Shown: positions 24,526 to 33,679, counted from the first letter of the stretch. The stretch: DNA of 64,000 bases from Leptolyngbya sp. Cla-17 (GCF_016807185.1 NZ_JAEVYN010000004.1:1-64000), one strand, 5' to 3'. Notes: generated by a model not told the origin, from the letters alone. Program-made: numbers and translations.

Positions 24526-25920
24526 TATCCCTCTTAAATCACTCTGAGTAGAGATTATCTAGAATAGGTGTCAGTTGATCTCAATTCAATTGCTATGCCA
24601 GCGTCTAGAGTCGCTCGACCGACGATTCGTTTTGTGGATGAATATTGCCAACTGTATGAGGGCTTATTCCCCGAAGTGCGCAGCTTTGAAGCGTTCAAGC
24701 TGTTGCATCTGGGGATGATTAGCGAGATTAAACGCAAATCCTTACCCGCGATTGCCAAAGTGGTTGGACTTGATAACCAACAAAACTTACATCACTTCCT
24801 GAGCGAGTCTCCTTGGCAGATGCATCAGTTACGCCAGAAGCGATTGGAGTTGACCCTCAAGGTCCTCAACGGTCGGTCATTGATATTACTGATTGATGAA
24901 ACCGGAGATTGTAAGAAGGGCAAAAGTACTGATTATGTCAAACGGCAATACATTGGCAACGTCGGTAAAAAGGAAAATGGCATCGTCGCGGTGACTGCCT
25001 ACGGATTGGTTAATGGCATGATTGTGCCGTTGAGTTTTGAGGTGTATAAGCCCAAAGAACGACTCAAAGAGGGAGAAGAGTATCAAAGCAAACCGCAAAT
25101 TGCCGCCAGGATGATTCGCCAATTGCAAGCACTGGGCTTTCAGTTTGAGTTGGTGCTTGCCGATAGTTTGTATGGCGAAAGTAAAGTCAACTTTGTGGAT
25201 GTGCTCGATGAGTTGAAACTGCCGTATATTCTGGCGATTCGCAGCAACCATGCTCTGTGGTTACCGCAAGACCAAGAGGTGTACCAGGAGCCGTGGCAAA
25301 CCTTCAAGCGCACCTTTAGCAATGGCACCACTGAGACTCGCTACAGGGCAGAGGTGATTTACGGCAAACGGCATCGCAAGCAGTATTGGCTTTTGACCAC
25401 TGACCCCGAAACTCTGCCAGACAATTCCACTTCCTTTGTGATGGTCTGTGCCCCGGCAGTCAACCTGGGTGAGATTGGCGACAGTTATGGCTTTAGAACC
25501 TGGATTGAGTATGGTCTCAAGCAAGCTAAAGATGCGCTGGGCTGGGCTGATTTTCGCATGACCCGTTATGAGCAGATTGAAAAGTGGTGGGAGTTGGTCA
25601 TGAGTGCGTTTTTGATGGTCAGTTTGTTTGCCGACCCATTCAACGACTCCTGTCCACTGGCCCATCAGCAGTTTGTGCAACATCCTTGGTGGAATAACCA
25701 GAGCGGTTGGAAGAACTTACTCAACAATCTGCGCTTAATCATTCAACCTTTAGTTTGCTTCAATTGGCTTAAACACTGGTTGACGGTTTTTCCCATTGCT
25801 TCCCTTCAGTTAGGGTTTGAGCAACTGACGCAGAAGATGAATCAGTTTATCTGTCCACGGGTGCATCAGCTAAACCTCCAACTTATCTTTTCATCTGCTT
25901 AAAGTGATTAATGAGGGATA
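24526..25920 (+). mobile_element. IS701-family-like element
   Basis: The ends show imperfect inverted repeats of about 27 bp: TATCCCTC followed by TAAATCACTCTGAGTAGA on the left, and the complementary TATCCCTC/TTAATCACT sequence reading in from 25920. A full transposase gene fills the interior. No clear target duplication was found, so the boundary could be off by a few bases. Confidence 0.7.
24595..25902 (+). CDS. IS701-type DDE transposase
   Basis: About 435 residues from the ATG at 24595 (MPASRVARPTIRFVDEYC), with a GTG 27 bases upstream as the alternative. The acidic residues sit in LILLIDETGDCKKG and ELVLADSLYGE, and the late motif is WIEYGLKQAKDALGWADFRM. The frame is uninterrupted, so the element may still move. 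Confidence 0.88.
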   Translation: MPASRVARPTIRFVDEYCQLYEGLFPEVRSFEAFKLLHLGMISEIKRKSLPAIAKVVGLDNQQNLHHFLSESPWQMHQLRQKRLELTLKVLNGRSLILLIDETGDCKKGKSTDYVKRQYIGNVGKKENGIVAVTAYGLVNGMIVPLSFEVYKPKERLKEGEEYQSKPQIAARMIRQLQALGFQFELVLADSLYGESKVNFVDVLDELKLPYILAIRSNHALWLPQDQEVYQEPWQTFKRTFSNGTTETRYRAEVIYGKRHRKQYWLLTTDPETLPDNSTSFVMVCAPAVNLGEIGDSYGFRTWIEYGLKQAKDALGWADFRMTRYEQIEKWWELVMSAFLMVSLFADPFNDSCPLAHQQFVQHPWWNNQSGWKNLLNNLRLIIQPLVCFNWLKHWLTVFPIASLQLGFEQLTQKMNQFICPRVHQLNLQLIFSSA

Positions 25921-25963
25921 GGATGATTGTGTTTGATTTGATTGCTATCGACTTGGTTGCACT

Positions 25964-26012
25964 TGCAACTAGATTAGTTATACTCCAATCTGATTACAAA
26001 TGCAACTAGATT
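25964..26012 (+). promoter_or_regulatory. direct repeats before a MarR gene
   Basis: TGCAACTAGATT occurs at 25964-25975 and again at 26001-26012, 37 bp apart, with a weaker related TGCAATTACTT near 26031. The two exact copies lie 46-94 bp upstream of the marR start at 26058, a position that suits autoregulation. Binding is inferred. Confidence 0.5.
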
Positions 26013-26057
26013 GAGTAGAATAGTTTCAGATGCAATTACTTGATGGAGGGGTGAGCA

Positions 26058-26537
26058 ATGGGAACACTAGATCGTCCAGCCCTGGATGAGTCTCGCAGCC
26101 GACTGTGGCGATTATTTCGCACCACATGTGTCGTTGTCACAGAGCAGATTGAGCAAGACCTAGAGGCGGAGGGGCTACCGCCCTTAATCTGGTACAGCGT
26201 GTTATGGGCGTTGGAGCGTGCCCCGGATCATGAAATGCGCCTGCATGAATTGGCTCAGGAAGTGTTTCTCAGTCGCAGCAATATCACACGCCTGATTGAT
26301 CGCCTGGAAGATGCCGGGTTGCTATGTCGCAAGCGCTGCCCCAACGATCGGCGGGGGCAATATGCCGCCCTGACAGAGGCGGGATTGGCGATGCGAAAAC
26401 GGATGTGGGCAGTCTATTCTGGAGGCATTGCCAGCTACTTCACGGATCACCTCAACGATGAAGAGGTGCAACTGCTGGACACCGTGTTCGATCGTGCTCT
26501 CACCACTGCTCAAGCGGGACTAGGGACTGGAGGTTAG
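26058..26537 (+). CDS. MarR-family regulator
   Basis: A 159-residue winged-helix dimer. MRLHELAQEVFLSRSNITRL is the recognition helix region and DRLEDAGLLCRKRCPNDRRG the wing with the usual D-x-R-(G/R). Two Cys residues (C110-type, next to the wing) could sense oxidants. GAGGGGTGAGC supplies the ribosome binding site. The gene it would normally control has been lost apart from the small ORF at 26627. Confidence 0.9.
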   Translation: MGTLDRPALDESRSRLWRLFRTTCVVVTEQIEQDLEAEGLPPLIWYSVLWALERAPDHEMRLHELAQEVFLSRSNITRLIDRLEDAGLLCRKRCPNDRRGQYAALTEAGLAMRKRMWAVYSGGIASYFTDHLNDEEVQLLDTVFDRALTTAQAGLGTGG

Positions 26538-26626
26538 AGAACAAGCCAATACTCCTCATTTCTCACTCCTCATTTCTCCCAACCCATGCCTTCCACCCAA
26601 ACCATCCCCGCAAGGAGATAAATCTG

Positions 26627-26749
26627 ATGCCCTTGCCTGGCTGCGTCGCTAAAACTGGAGAGCAGCAGTTTCCGTCCATGACGGCGGGAGAGTATCTGAT
26701 GCAGCTATTTCTTTCCTACAGTAGTAACAAAAGAGGGATTAGACAGTAA
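26627..26749 (+). CDS. 40-residue ORF after marR, possibly a gene stub
   Basis: A strong Shine-Dalgarno (AAGGAG at 26612-26617) precedes an ATG at 26627. The frame encodes 40 residues beginning MPLPGCVAKTGEQQFPSMTA and ends at 26749, overlapping the convergent GST gene by 11 bp. The good ribosome site and the position 90 bp after marR suggest the beginning of a former marR-partner gene. No family can be named. Confidence 0.4.
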   Translation: MPLPGCVAKTGEQQFPSMTAGEYLMQLFLSYSSNKRGIRQ

Positions 26750-27407
26750 CTAACGTGGAAAGATGAGAATTGCGGTTTTTTAGGAACGTTAGCAGTCGTT
26801 CTGGGTAGTCAGCGGCAACAGCCGTTTGAATGGAGGAGCGGGCTTGTAGCGATCGCCGCCACTGGCTGACCTGGGGCGTGTCCGTAAAAAAGCCGCTGTT
26901 TGAAATGGTTTCAAATACATTGAAATAGCGAAAGATGGGTCCATAGACGGCATCCACAAGTGAAAACCTTTCTCCAGCAAAATAAGGACTCGCTGTGAGG
27001 TTTTGTTCTAACCAAACAAATTTATCAACTAACTCCTGCCGTTTCTGTTCAAAGGCATCTGCATTAGGCGCATTGTAGAACCCAGCGATCGTATTGAGGA
27101 CACTGGAGCCAAACTCAATCCATGAGCGATGCTTAGCTTTTTCAAGTGGATCAGCCGGATGCAGCGAACCAGGTGTGATTTCATCGAGATATTCGCAGAT
27201 CACCGCTGATTCAAACAACACATCATCACCAACACGCAGCACAGGCACCTTTCCTAAAGGCGAAAGTTGCCGAAACCAATCGGGTTTGTTTGCCAGGTCA
27301 ATATAGGTGAGATCGTGAGGAATGTCTTTTTCGACCAATGTGATCACTGCCCGCTGCACGTAGGGACAGAGGTGATGACTCACCAGTTCAAGTTTAGGCA
27401 TTGACAT
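26739..27407 (-). CDS. glutathione S-transferase
   Basis: A 222-residue GST from the ATG at 27407 (MSMPKLELVSHHLCPYVQR), with AGAGGA upstream; the frame back to 27578 adds only an implausible leader. The thioredoxin-like half has CPYV, SPLGKVPVL (cis-Pro) and LFESAVICEYL (glutathione-binding E-S). The all-helical second half follows. It conjugates or reduces electrophiles with glutathione, in keeping with the detoxification genes around it. Confidence 0.9.
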   Translation of the reverse strand: MSMPKLELVSHHLCPYVQRAVITLVEKDIPHDLTYIDLANKPDWFRQLSPLGKVPVLRVGDDVLFESAVICEYLDEITPGSLHPADPLEKAKHRSWIEFGSSVLNTIAGFYNAPNADAFEQKRQELVDKFVWLEQNLTASPYFAGERFSLVDAVYGPIFRYFNVFETISNSGFFTDTPQVSQWRRSLQARSSIQTAVAADYPERLLTFLKNRNSHLSTLVTV

Positions 27408-27632
27408 CAGAATATCCTCTTCTATAGAAACTACAGACTCGGCGCGAGCGTCAAGACTGGGTGTATCGACATGAGCATGAAGGAAACACTGGCATTGAGC
27501 AAGGGCTCTGTGTAAATGTGAGCGTTGGCAGAGACTTTTCAGCGGGTGATTAGGCAACTGCCAAAACAACTCTGCCAAGACCTGTAGTGGATGAAGGTTG
27601 TCGTTAAAAAGTAATTCTGTCCGAATCGTGGT

Positions 27633-28088
27633 TTATTTTTTAGCATAGGCAACAAAAGAAACTCCAATAATCACCAATACAACTCCAGCAATACGTAAAG
27701 GGTTGGCTGAAACTTTAGTCAGTCCAATCACACCGTAGTGATCGAGAAAAAGCGCACAAATCATCTGACCCGCGATCGTCAGTGCTAGCGTGAGCGCCGT
27801 ACCTATCTTCGCGGCCGCGAAGATAGTTGACCAAACATACAGCGTTCCGAGACATCCGCCGATCCACATCCACCAGGATGTTTGTGAGATCACGGCTGTA
27901 GCAGGTAAGGGATAACGAGCAAACCAGCAGATGGCAAGAGAGGCGAGTGTACCAGCCAGATAGGAGATAAATGTCACCTGCATCGGCTGCCCCACATATC
28001 GCCTCAGCAGAGCATTGAGGGCAACCTGAACGGGCAATACTGCCCCTCCCATCAGGGTCGCAATGAAGTAGATGCTTTTGTCATTCAT
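27633..28088 (-). CDS. DMT-family (DUF606/YdcZ-type) membrane protein
   Basis: A 151-residue membrane protein with five hydrophobic helices. The GGAVLPVQVALNALLRRYVG start, WMWIGGCLGTLYVWSTIFAA and TALTLALTIAGQMICALFLDH segments match the YdcZ group of drug/metabolite transporters, which act as half-size units. It may export a small metabolite; the substrate is unknown. Confidence 0.82.
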   Translation of the reverse strand: MNDKSIYFIATLMGGAVLPVQVALNALLRRYVGQPMQVTFISYLAGTLASLAICWFARYPLPATAVISQTSWWMWIGGCLGTLYVWSTIFAAAKIGTALTLALTIAGQMICALFLDHYGVIGLTKVSANPLRIAGVVLVIIGVSFVAYAKK

Positions 28089-28118
28089 AGAATTCTTCTG
28101 AGTTTCAATGCTGATAGA

Positions 28119-28230
28119 CTACGATCGCGTCAACACTACTTTTCCAACCGCCTGTCCAGATTTCACCCGTTGATGAGCTTGCAAGAAACTTCGACACGCC
28201 GATTGGGGGTAGTCCATCATAGTTGCGACC
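28119..28230 (-). pseudogene. C-terminal scrap of a quinone-oxidoreductase-type gene
   Basis: On the minus strand about 35 codons ending in TAG (28119-28121) read ...SFLQAHQRVKSGQAVGKVVL, the usual C terminus of medium-chain NADPH:quinone oxidoreductases. There is no upstream part. It is a deletion remnant between the DMT gene and the ABM-domain gene. Confidence 0.6.
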
Positions 28231-28270
28231 TTCAGTAATGGGGAAACAGGGAATAGGGGAAGAGAACAGG

Positions 28271-28849
28271 TTAGAGTTTCGGGTAGAGCCATCGCTTAAA
28301 TAGCCTGGTCAGGCGGGGCATGATCAGGTAGGTAAGCAGGGCGACGACCAGACCAGTGGTGACCAGTTGATTGAGCAATATTGGTAGGTTGGACAGAATC
28401 GGAGCGAGTAATCGACTGACGACAGTCAGAGTGACAAACACGCCTAGCCATGTCACGATCGCCATCTTGTAGCGAGGGGGCGGAGATTTGAGCGGCTGAT
28501 TGGGTAGACTAAACCAGGTTTCCAATCCGGTAAGAGTTTGAATGGATTCTGGCTGTTCAATCAGGGGTTGTAATCGTTCAATCCATGCGTGCCGCACATC
28601 GGACTCTAGCCAGGTTTTGAGGTTGTCGTAGCGATCGAACTTGAGGATCACCACATACTCAGGATGGGAATGATCCTGCGGTCGAATGGTGCTGACACCC
28701 AAATGTCCTTTGAATTTTCGGGCATCGCCGCCGATGCCATGAAACCACTCTTCATAGCCTTGTTCCCGCCCAGGACGTACGACATGAGAAATAATTGCCG
28801 TGACTGGAGAGTCTTCATCTGTGCCAAGGGTTAACGATTCTTCCATCAT
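28271..28849 (-). CDS. ABM-domain protein with C-terminal membrane helices
   Basis: A 192-residue protein. The first about 105 residues form an antibiotic-biosynthesis-monooxygenase (dimeric alpha/beta barrel) domain: VTAIISHVVRPGREQGYEEW and YVVILKFDRYDNLKTW. Two hydrophobic helices (IVTWLGVFVTLTVVSRLLAP and LLNQLVTTGLVVALLTYLI) follow and a basic tail ends it. Such fusions anchor the domain at the membrane; the substrate may be a quinone or other hydrophobic aromatic. Confidence 0.85.
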   Translation of the reverse strand: MMEESLTLGTDEDSPVTAIISHVVRPGREQGYEEWFHGIGGDARKFKGHLGVSTIRPQDHSHPEYVVILKFDRYDNLKTWLESDVRHAWIERLQPLIEQPESIQTLTGLETWFSLPNQPLKSPPPRYKMAIVTWLGVFVTLTVVSRLLAPILSNLPILLNQLVTTGLVVALLTYLIMPRLTRLFKRWLYPKL

Positions 28850-28876
28850 CGAATTTGTCTCTTCTGATTGCCATGT

Positions 28877-30439
28877 TCAAAACAGAAAAACAGTTCTCAC
28901 TGTAGCGGTGACGATCGTGCCGTTTGCGTCCTGGTTCCCAGCCTTTGTAATCACCTGGAGTGTGGGCGTGATGCGAATTGCATCAGTGATGGGAAAGTTA
29001 TAGAACGCTTCAAAGTTGGTTTGAGTCGCGTTGCCAATCTCAGAGGCAATGATCGGTTGACCAGCGGCAATGCCACCGATCGCCCCTTGCTTAAACAGGT
29101 CAGGAAAAGCAATGCCGGTCATCCAGTAAGCCAGAGTGACATCTTTAAAGGCGGTGTTGCGATACGTGCCCACGCCATACCTACCAAACATCGCCACTTT
29201 AGGCGTGAGGCGAACTTCTGCATTCACCCCAAAGACATCAAAACGCTGGTCAAACACTTCTCCACCGCTGTACTGCAAGCGAATCGCCAAATTGCGGAAA
29301 GGGGCATACTCCACTTCAACCGTGCCTTGATAGGTATCACCAAACAGACCACGATCGCCTAATGCTGCTGGGCTAGTCACACTATTAGGATACAAAACTC
29401 GGGTGAAAGAAGACGTGCCTCGAATGGGTTGCCCAGTACCAGGATTGGCAGCATCGGCAGCAGCATACAAAGCGCGCAGGCTGAAGTCCCCCAGTTTCCA
29501 GTCGATTGCCGCTCCAGCACTAGGGCCGTTGACTGGAAACAGAATAAAATTGTTGACCAGTGCTAGGGTGCTGAAGTCTCGAAAGCTGGCGTTGGCGTAG
29601 CTGTTGCGATCGACGTAATCGGTGGTGCGAATATCGGGACCGATGGAAACACTAAGATTTCTAACAGGCTGAAAAGTGTAAGACAGCCGCCCAATCCCAA
29701 AATTCCCATCGCTGGGTGGTTTAACCGAGTAATCTAACACGCTGCCAAAGTTTGGCTCTAAAACACCCGCAACATTGTCGTTCGCGCCATTGCTGCCCGT
29801 ATCAATCCGAATTTTGAGTAAGTCGGTACCCGTAAAACTGGTGTTTAGATCGAGGGCAACTCGGTAGAGAACCGTTAGATTCAAGTCCTGATCAGCCAAT
29901 ACTCTCCCAGTTGGATCAATGATGCTTTCCCCTGCAAAATCGCCGCCATTGATTGAGAAGAGGACCTGTCCAGTGAGTTTAGTGGTGGTCGAAAATTGTT
30001 GAGCTTCTAAGGTTGCAGTTCGAGCTTCAAGGGTATCTACTCGTCCTCGCAGTGTTGCCAGTTCAGCAGCAAATTCCTCCTGAAGTCGTTGCAAGGTTTG
30101 TCGATTGTCTGTTTTAACTAACTCTGCTGTAGCACCGGCGAGGCGCTGATTGAGTTGATCGAGACAGGCATTTAACCCGGCAGCAAACTCATAACGAGTC
30201 AGAGATCGCTGTCCGCGAAATGTTTGGTCAGGATAGCCAGCCATACAACCGTAGCGTTCCACCAGCGATCGCAACGCCTGAAACGCCCAATCGGTTGGTT
30301 GTACATCGGCAAGCTGGCTCACCGATGTCATCTGACTACTCATCGGCTCCTGAGCAGCGGCAGACCCCAGTAGAGTTTGTGGAATGAGAGACACTCCAGT
30401 CATTAAAGAAGGCAGAATAAACCGAGAGAAACGTTTCAT
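28877..30439 (-). CDS. SLH-domain outer-membrane porin (cyanobacterial OprB-like), paralogue 1
   Basis: About 520 residues from the ATG at 30439 (MKRFSRF); a TTG lies nine bases earlier. A signal peptide ends near SAAAQE. A single SLH motif follows (VSQLADVQPTDWAFQALRSL, TRYEFAAGLNACL), then a short coiled coil (LQEEFAAELATLRGRVDTLE), then a beta-barrel domain ending in the aromatic TVRTVFLF. The SLH domain ties the porin to peptidoglycan. These porins admit small solutes or ions, in some cases iron. A second copy is at 55372-57006. Confidence 0.9.
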   Translation of the reverse strand: MKRFSRFILPSLMTGVSLIPQTLLGSAAAQEPMSSQMTSVSQLADVQPTDWAFQALRSLVERYGCMAGYPDQTFRGQRSLTRYEFAAGLNACLDQLNQRLAGATAELVKTDNRQTLQRLQEEFAAELATLRGRVDTLEARTATLEAQQFSTTTKLTGQVLFSINGGDFAGESIIDPTGRVLADQDLNLTVLYRVALDLNTSFTGTDLLKIRIDTGSNGANDNVAGVLEPNFGSVLDYSVKPPSDGNFGIGRLSYTFQPVRNLSVSIGPDIRTTDYVDRNSYANASFRDFSTLALVNNFILFPVNGPSAGAAIDWKLGDFSLRALYAAADAANPGTGQPIRGTSSFTRVLYPNSVTSPAALGDRGLFGDTYQGTVEVEYAPFRNLAIRLQYSGGEVFDQRFDVFGVNAEVRLTPKVAMFGRYGVGTYRNTAFKDVTLAYWMTGIAFPDLFKQGAIGGIAAGQPIIASEIGNATQTNFEAFYNFPITDAIRITPTLQVITKAGNQDANGTIVTATVRTVFLF

Positions 30440-30529
30440 CTGGAGCAACCATCATAGAGACATCAAATGGTTAGGCAATTTTAGGCAGCCCGTCTCGAAT
30501 TAGAAATCAGTGTGATTGCAGGCAACCGA

Positions 30530-31150
30530 CTAACGAGACACCACCACTTTTAAGGCAGATTGAGCAGTAGCGATCGCCTGCTGACGAGCATCATCTCCAC
30601 CCATCAGATTATCGGCGTGAATCACTTCAACATCGGTGATGCCAATAAAGCCGAAGATGAGTCGCAGATAGGGTTCCTGCATATCGTAGGGATAGTAAGG
30701 CGTATCTTTAGGATAGGAACCGCCCCGCGCCGTAATAATCAACAGCTTTTTGCCTGTAACCAAGCCTTTGTAACTGCCATCGGCTTCAACGCTAAAGGTA
30801 CGACCGACGCGCACAATTTGGTCAAGGTATGCCTTAAAACCTGCGGGAATGCTGAAGTTATACATTGGGACGCTGAAGACATAGCGATCGGCTGCTAAGA
30901 ATTCATCCACGAGTTCATTCGAGGGACGAATGGCAGCGGCTTGTTCGGGCGTGTGTTGGTCAGGTGCAGAGTAAGCGGCAGCGATCCAGGGTTCATCAAT
31001 TAGGGGAACGGGATGATGCCCTAAATCGCGATAGGTCACGGTATCACTGGGATGTGCCGCTTTCCAGTTGGCGATGAATTCTTTTGAGAGGGTGCGGGAT
31101 ATCGAGCGATCGTCGCGCGGACTTGAATCAAGATGAAGAAGATGAGTCAT
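30530..31150 (-). CDS. azoR: FMN-dependent NADH azoreductase, paralogue 2
   Basis: 206 residues with the AzoR motifs LHLDSSPRDDRSISR, PMYNFSIPAGFKAYLDQIVR and IITARGGSY. It is a clear paralogue of the 22250-22873 product. It lies 14 bp after a truncated flavodoxin-like ORF and was once in one operon with the isochorismatase-family gene now split by an IS630 element, so its transcription may have changed. Confidence 0.92.
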   Translation of the reverse strand: MTHLLHLDSSPRDDRSISRTLSKEFIANWKAAHPSDTVTYRDLGHHPVPLIDEPWIAAAYSAPDQHTPEQAAAIRPSNELVDEFLAADRYVFSVPMYNFSIPAGFKAYLDQIVRVGRTFSVEADGSYKGLVTGKKLLIITARGGSYPKDTPYYPYDMQEPYLRLIFGFIGITDVEVIHADNLMGGDDARQQAIATAQSALKVVVSR

Positions 31151-31164
31151 AGAAAGAATAGGGT

Positions 31165-31305
31165 TTAGTAAAGATCAACATCAAAGATTGTTTCACCTGT
31201 GCATCCGCAGAGCGATCGGGCACCATCGACAACTGCCTCAGCCATTTTTTGGGTGCTCCCCAGCGTTGGGGTATGAACGACCAGGATTTTTGTGGTGTGG
31301 GTCAT
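31165..31305 (-). pseudogene. N-terminal flavodoxin-like fragment
   Basis: The ATG at 31305 opens 46 codons starting MTHTTKILVVHTPTLGSTQK, a flavodoxin/WrbA-like phosphate-binding start (hhhhh-x-T-x-G-x-T). The sequence then drifts and stops at 31165. A normal protein of this type is 140-200 residues. Its start is two bases after the original isochorismatase stop (31308-31310), showing the former operon order. Confidence 0.6.
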
Positions 31306-31307
31306 CT

Positions 31308-31341
31308 CTACACCTCAACCAACTTGGCAAGAATTTCTTGA
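31308..31341 (-). pseudogene. displaced 3' end of the isochorismatase-family gene
   Basis: Joining 32309-32310 (TA) to 31341 restores the frame ...IMYQEILAKLVEV and a TAG at 31308-31310. The final residues of the hydrolase were therefore encoded here before the IS630 insertion. Confidence 0.75.
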
Positions 31342-31343
31342 TA

Positions 31344-32308
31344 TAGCTATTGCCAGGACCAATAGGACATAGACTGAGAGGTATCCCCAGCTATAGGAGG
31401 GTGAGTGCATCTATGGCAAAAGCATACAGTTACGACTTGCGACAAAAGGTGATCAATGCCATCCAATTAGACGGCATGAAGCAGAGTGAAGCCGCCCAAG
31501 TGTTTCAACTCAGTCGCAACACGATCAATCTATGGCTGAAGCGACAGAAGGAAACTGGAGACTACCAAGCCAAAACAACTCGTCCCCATCGAACCACCAG
31601 CAAAATCACCGATTGGGACAAGTTTGCCAAATTTGCCAAGCAGCATGGGGGCACAACCCAAGCGCAAATGGTCGAGTTGTGGCAAGACCAACTCAGTGTT
31701 CGCACAATTTCCAGGGCGTTACACAAACTGGGCTTGAGTCGAAAAAAAAGACCTATGGCTACCTTGAACGCGATGAGCACAAACGAGCAGAGTTCCTAGA
31801 GCAGCTAGCCAAAGTGTCTTTATCCGACCGGGTGTACATCGATGAATCGGGAATGGATGAGCGAGAGGATTATGGATATGGTTGGTGTGAACCCGGTGTG
31901 CGATTTGAAGCACTCAAGTCAGGGCGACGGGTTCAACGAATCAATATGATTGCGGCTTACTGTGAGCACCAACTGAGTGCTGCTTTTACCGTGAACGGCT
32001 CTTGTAATCGAGTCGTGTTTGAAATCTGGCTAGAAACGTGTTTGCTGCCAACGCTTAAGCCTGGGAAGGTTTTGATTCTCGACAATGCCACGTTTCATCA
32101 TGGGGGACGGGTTGCTCAATTGGTGGAGTCGGTAGGGTGTCGGTTGTTATATTTACCCGCTTATTCTCCAGATTTCAATCGGATTGAAAAGTGTTGGGCC
32201 TGGCTGAAAAGTCGTATTCGCAACAGCTTGTCTAGCTTTAGTTCTTTACGGCAAGCAATGGAGTCGGTCCTGAAAGATGCTGTGTCCTAACACTGTTGTC
32301 TGTAGCTA
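31344..32308 (+). mobile_element. IS630-family element 2 (965 bp)
   Basis: TAGCTA begins the left end (31344) and its complement ends the right (32308), with partial inverted repeats over about 30 bp including a shared TAGGACA. TA flanks both sides (31342-31343 and 32309-32310). Removing the element restores the C terminus of the isochorismatase-family gene. Confidence 0.85.
31413..32290 (+). CDS. IS630 transposase made by frameshifting
   Basis: The first frame starts at 31413 (MAKAYSYDLRQKVINAI) after TAGGAGGGTGAG. A run of eight A residues at 31742-31749 allows the shift to the second frame (KKKTYGYLERDEHKR). The catalytic part has VYIDESGMDE, LILDNATFHH and SPDFNRIEKCW. The layout matches IS630 element 1 in this window, although the DNA differs, so both use the same frameshift device. 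Confidence 0.87.
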
Positions 32309-32871
32309 TACATGATGGTCTGGATGGTCTGTCCAACCCCTTCTGACCAGGAGTTCGCCAGTTCTGCCATCACTTGATTGGTAGAAGTCAAGGTGACCCC
32401 GTGCTTCTCCATCCGTCTCAAAGCCGTTTCGTCCGCCAGCGTTGTAGGTGAGCCGCCTGCATCCACTACCACCTGAACTTCAAACCCCTCTTCGGTCGCG
32501 CTGATAGCGGGATAGACGATACACACGTCATTCGTCAACCCTGCCATAATCAGCTTTTTCTTGCCTGTGGCAATCACTGCACTTTTATACTCGTCATATT
32601 CCCAGCAGTTCACCACACCGGGACGTTTAATCCGGTTGTTGTAGGCTTCAGGCGCGATGGTTTGCAAGTCATCCAGCAATAACCCTTGAAAGTGCTCTTC
32701 CATGCTGGTGGTCAACACCAATGGCATTCCACCTTCAACTGCTGTACGAGCTAGGGCACGAGTGTTTTTAACAATTTCCTCGCGTGGCAAATTGCGGGCA
32801 AGTTTGATGGTGCCTTGCTGATGGTCAATCAGCAGCATCGCCGCATTCTCGACAGTGAACTTGTTCTTCAT
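32287..32871 (-). CDS. isochorismatase-family hydrolase, C terminus replaced by IS sequence
   Basis: The 194-residue product has the cysteine-hydrolase pattern: MLLIDHQQG (Asp), a central Lys region, and KKLIMAGLTNDVCIVYPA with the candidate catalytic Cys. From codon 188 on, the residues (YSYRQQC) come from the IS630 end. The original end was YQEILAKLVEV, encoded at 31308-31341. About 14 residues are lost, away from the active site, so activity may survive. It is one of four paralogues in the window. Confidence 0.85.
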   Translation of the reverse strand: MKNKFTVENAAMLLIDHQQGTIKLARNLPREEIVKNTRALARTAVEGGMPLVLTTSMEEHFQGLLLDDLQTIAPEAYNNRIKRPGVVNCWEYDEYKSAVIATGKKKLIMAGLTNDVCIVYPAISATEEGFEVQVVVDAGGSPTTLADETALRRMEKHGVTLTSTNQVMAELANSWSEGVGQTIQTIMYSYRQQC

Positions 32872-33013
32872 GGGACTCTCCTAAAAGTTAATTTGTGCGT
32901 TGCAGGTAGCCATCATCGGCTAGAAACATGTATGTCTCCGCTAAGTTCAAAGTGTGATGACCTAGGGTAGATCGAAGGACACCGCTAATCGAATGGAGAC
33001 AAAATTAACTCAG

Positions 33014-33679
33014 TTACCCACTAGTCATTGCCATTGATTTTTCAGAACCCACACTTGCATCAGCCTTGGCGACTGCATAGCTAGTCATTAAATTCTTATA
33101 GTCAGGAAGATATCCTGCTAGAAGGGTGCCCAATCCCTCAATGTCGTTGCGCCAATCGCGGTGTAGTTCACACGCAACACTAAACCAATTGACTAATTGA
33201 ACACCTGCACTCGACATCCGACTCCAAGCAGCGTGGCGACAAACTTCATCAAAGGTGCCAGACGCATCCGTCACTACAAAAACGTCATAGCCAGCTTCGA
33301 CGGCTGATAGAGCGCAAAATGCGACACAAACATCTGTCACGATGCCAGCAATGATTAGCTGTTTCTTGCCCGTTGCTGCTACGGCTTTAACAAAAGCCTC
33401 ATTATCCCAGGCGTTAATCTGTCCAGGACGAGCAATGTAGGGAGCGTCCGGAAACATCTCCTTGATCTCCGGCAGCAACGGACCGTTTGGACCTTGCTCA
33501 AAGCTGGTGGCTAAAACGGTGGGCAGGTTAAAGAACTTGGCTGTACCAGCAAGTGCAAGCACATTGTTTTTGAAGTCGCTCGCACTAAAGTCCTTGACCA
33601 ATGAGAAAAGCCCTGTTTGGTGATCGACCAGTAAAACGGCAGCGTTGTTCTTGTCGAGACGGTTGTACTTAAATGTGGA
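33014..33679 (-). CDS. isochorismatase-family (YcaC-like) hydrolase
   Basis: 221 residues from the ATG at 33679 (MSTFKYNRLD), preceded by GAGGAAA; an ATG at 33697 gives six more residues. VLLVDHQTGLFSLV supplies the Asp and KKQLIIAGIVTDVCVAFCAL the nucleophilic Cys, with VTDASGTFDE following. The family cleaves C-N or ether bonds in small amides or isochorismate-like compounds. It lies upstream of the first paralogue on the same strand. Confidence 0.9.
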   Translation of the reverse strand, partial: STFKYNRLDKNNAAVLLVDHQTGLFSLVKDFSASDFKNNVLALAGTAKFFNLPTVLATSFEQGPNGPLLPEIKEMFPDAPYIARPGQINAWDNEAFVKAVAATGKKQLIIAGIVTDVCVAFCALSAVEAGYDVFVVTDASGTFDEVCRHAAWSRMSSAGVQLVNWFSVACELHRDWRNDIEGLGTLLAGYLPDYKNLMTSYAVAKADASVGSEKSMAMTSG

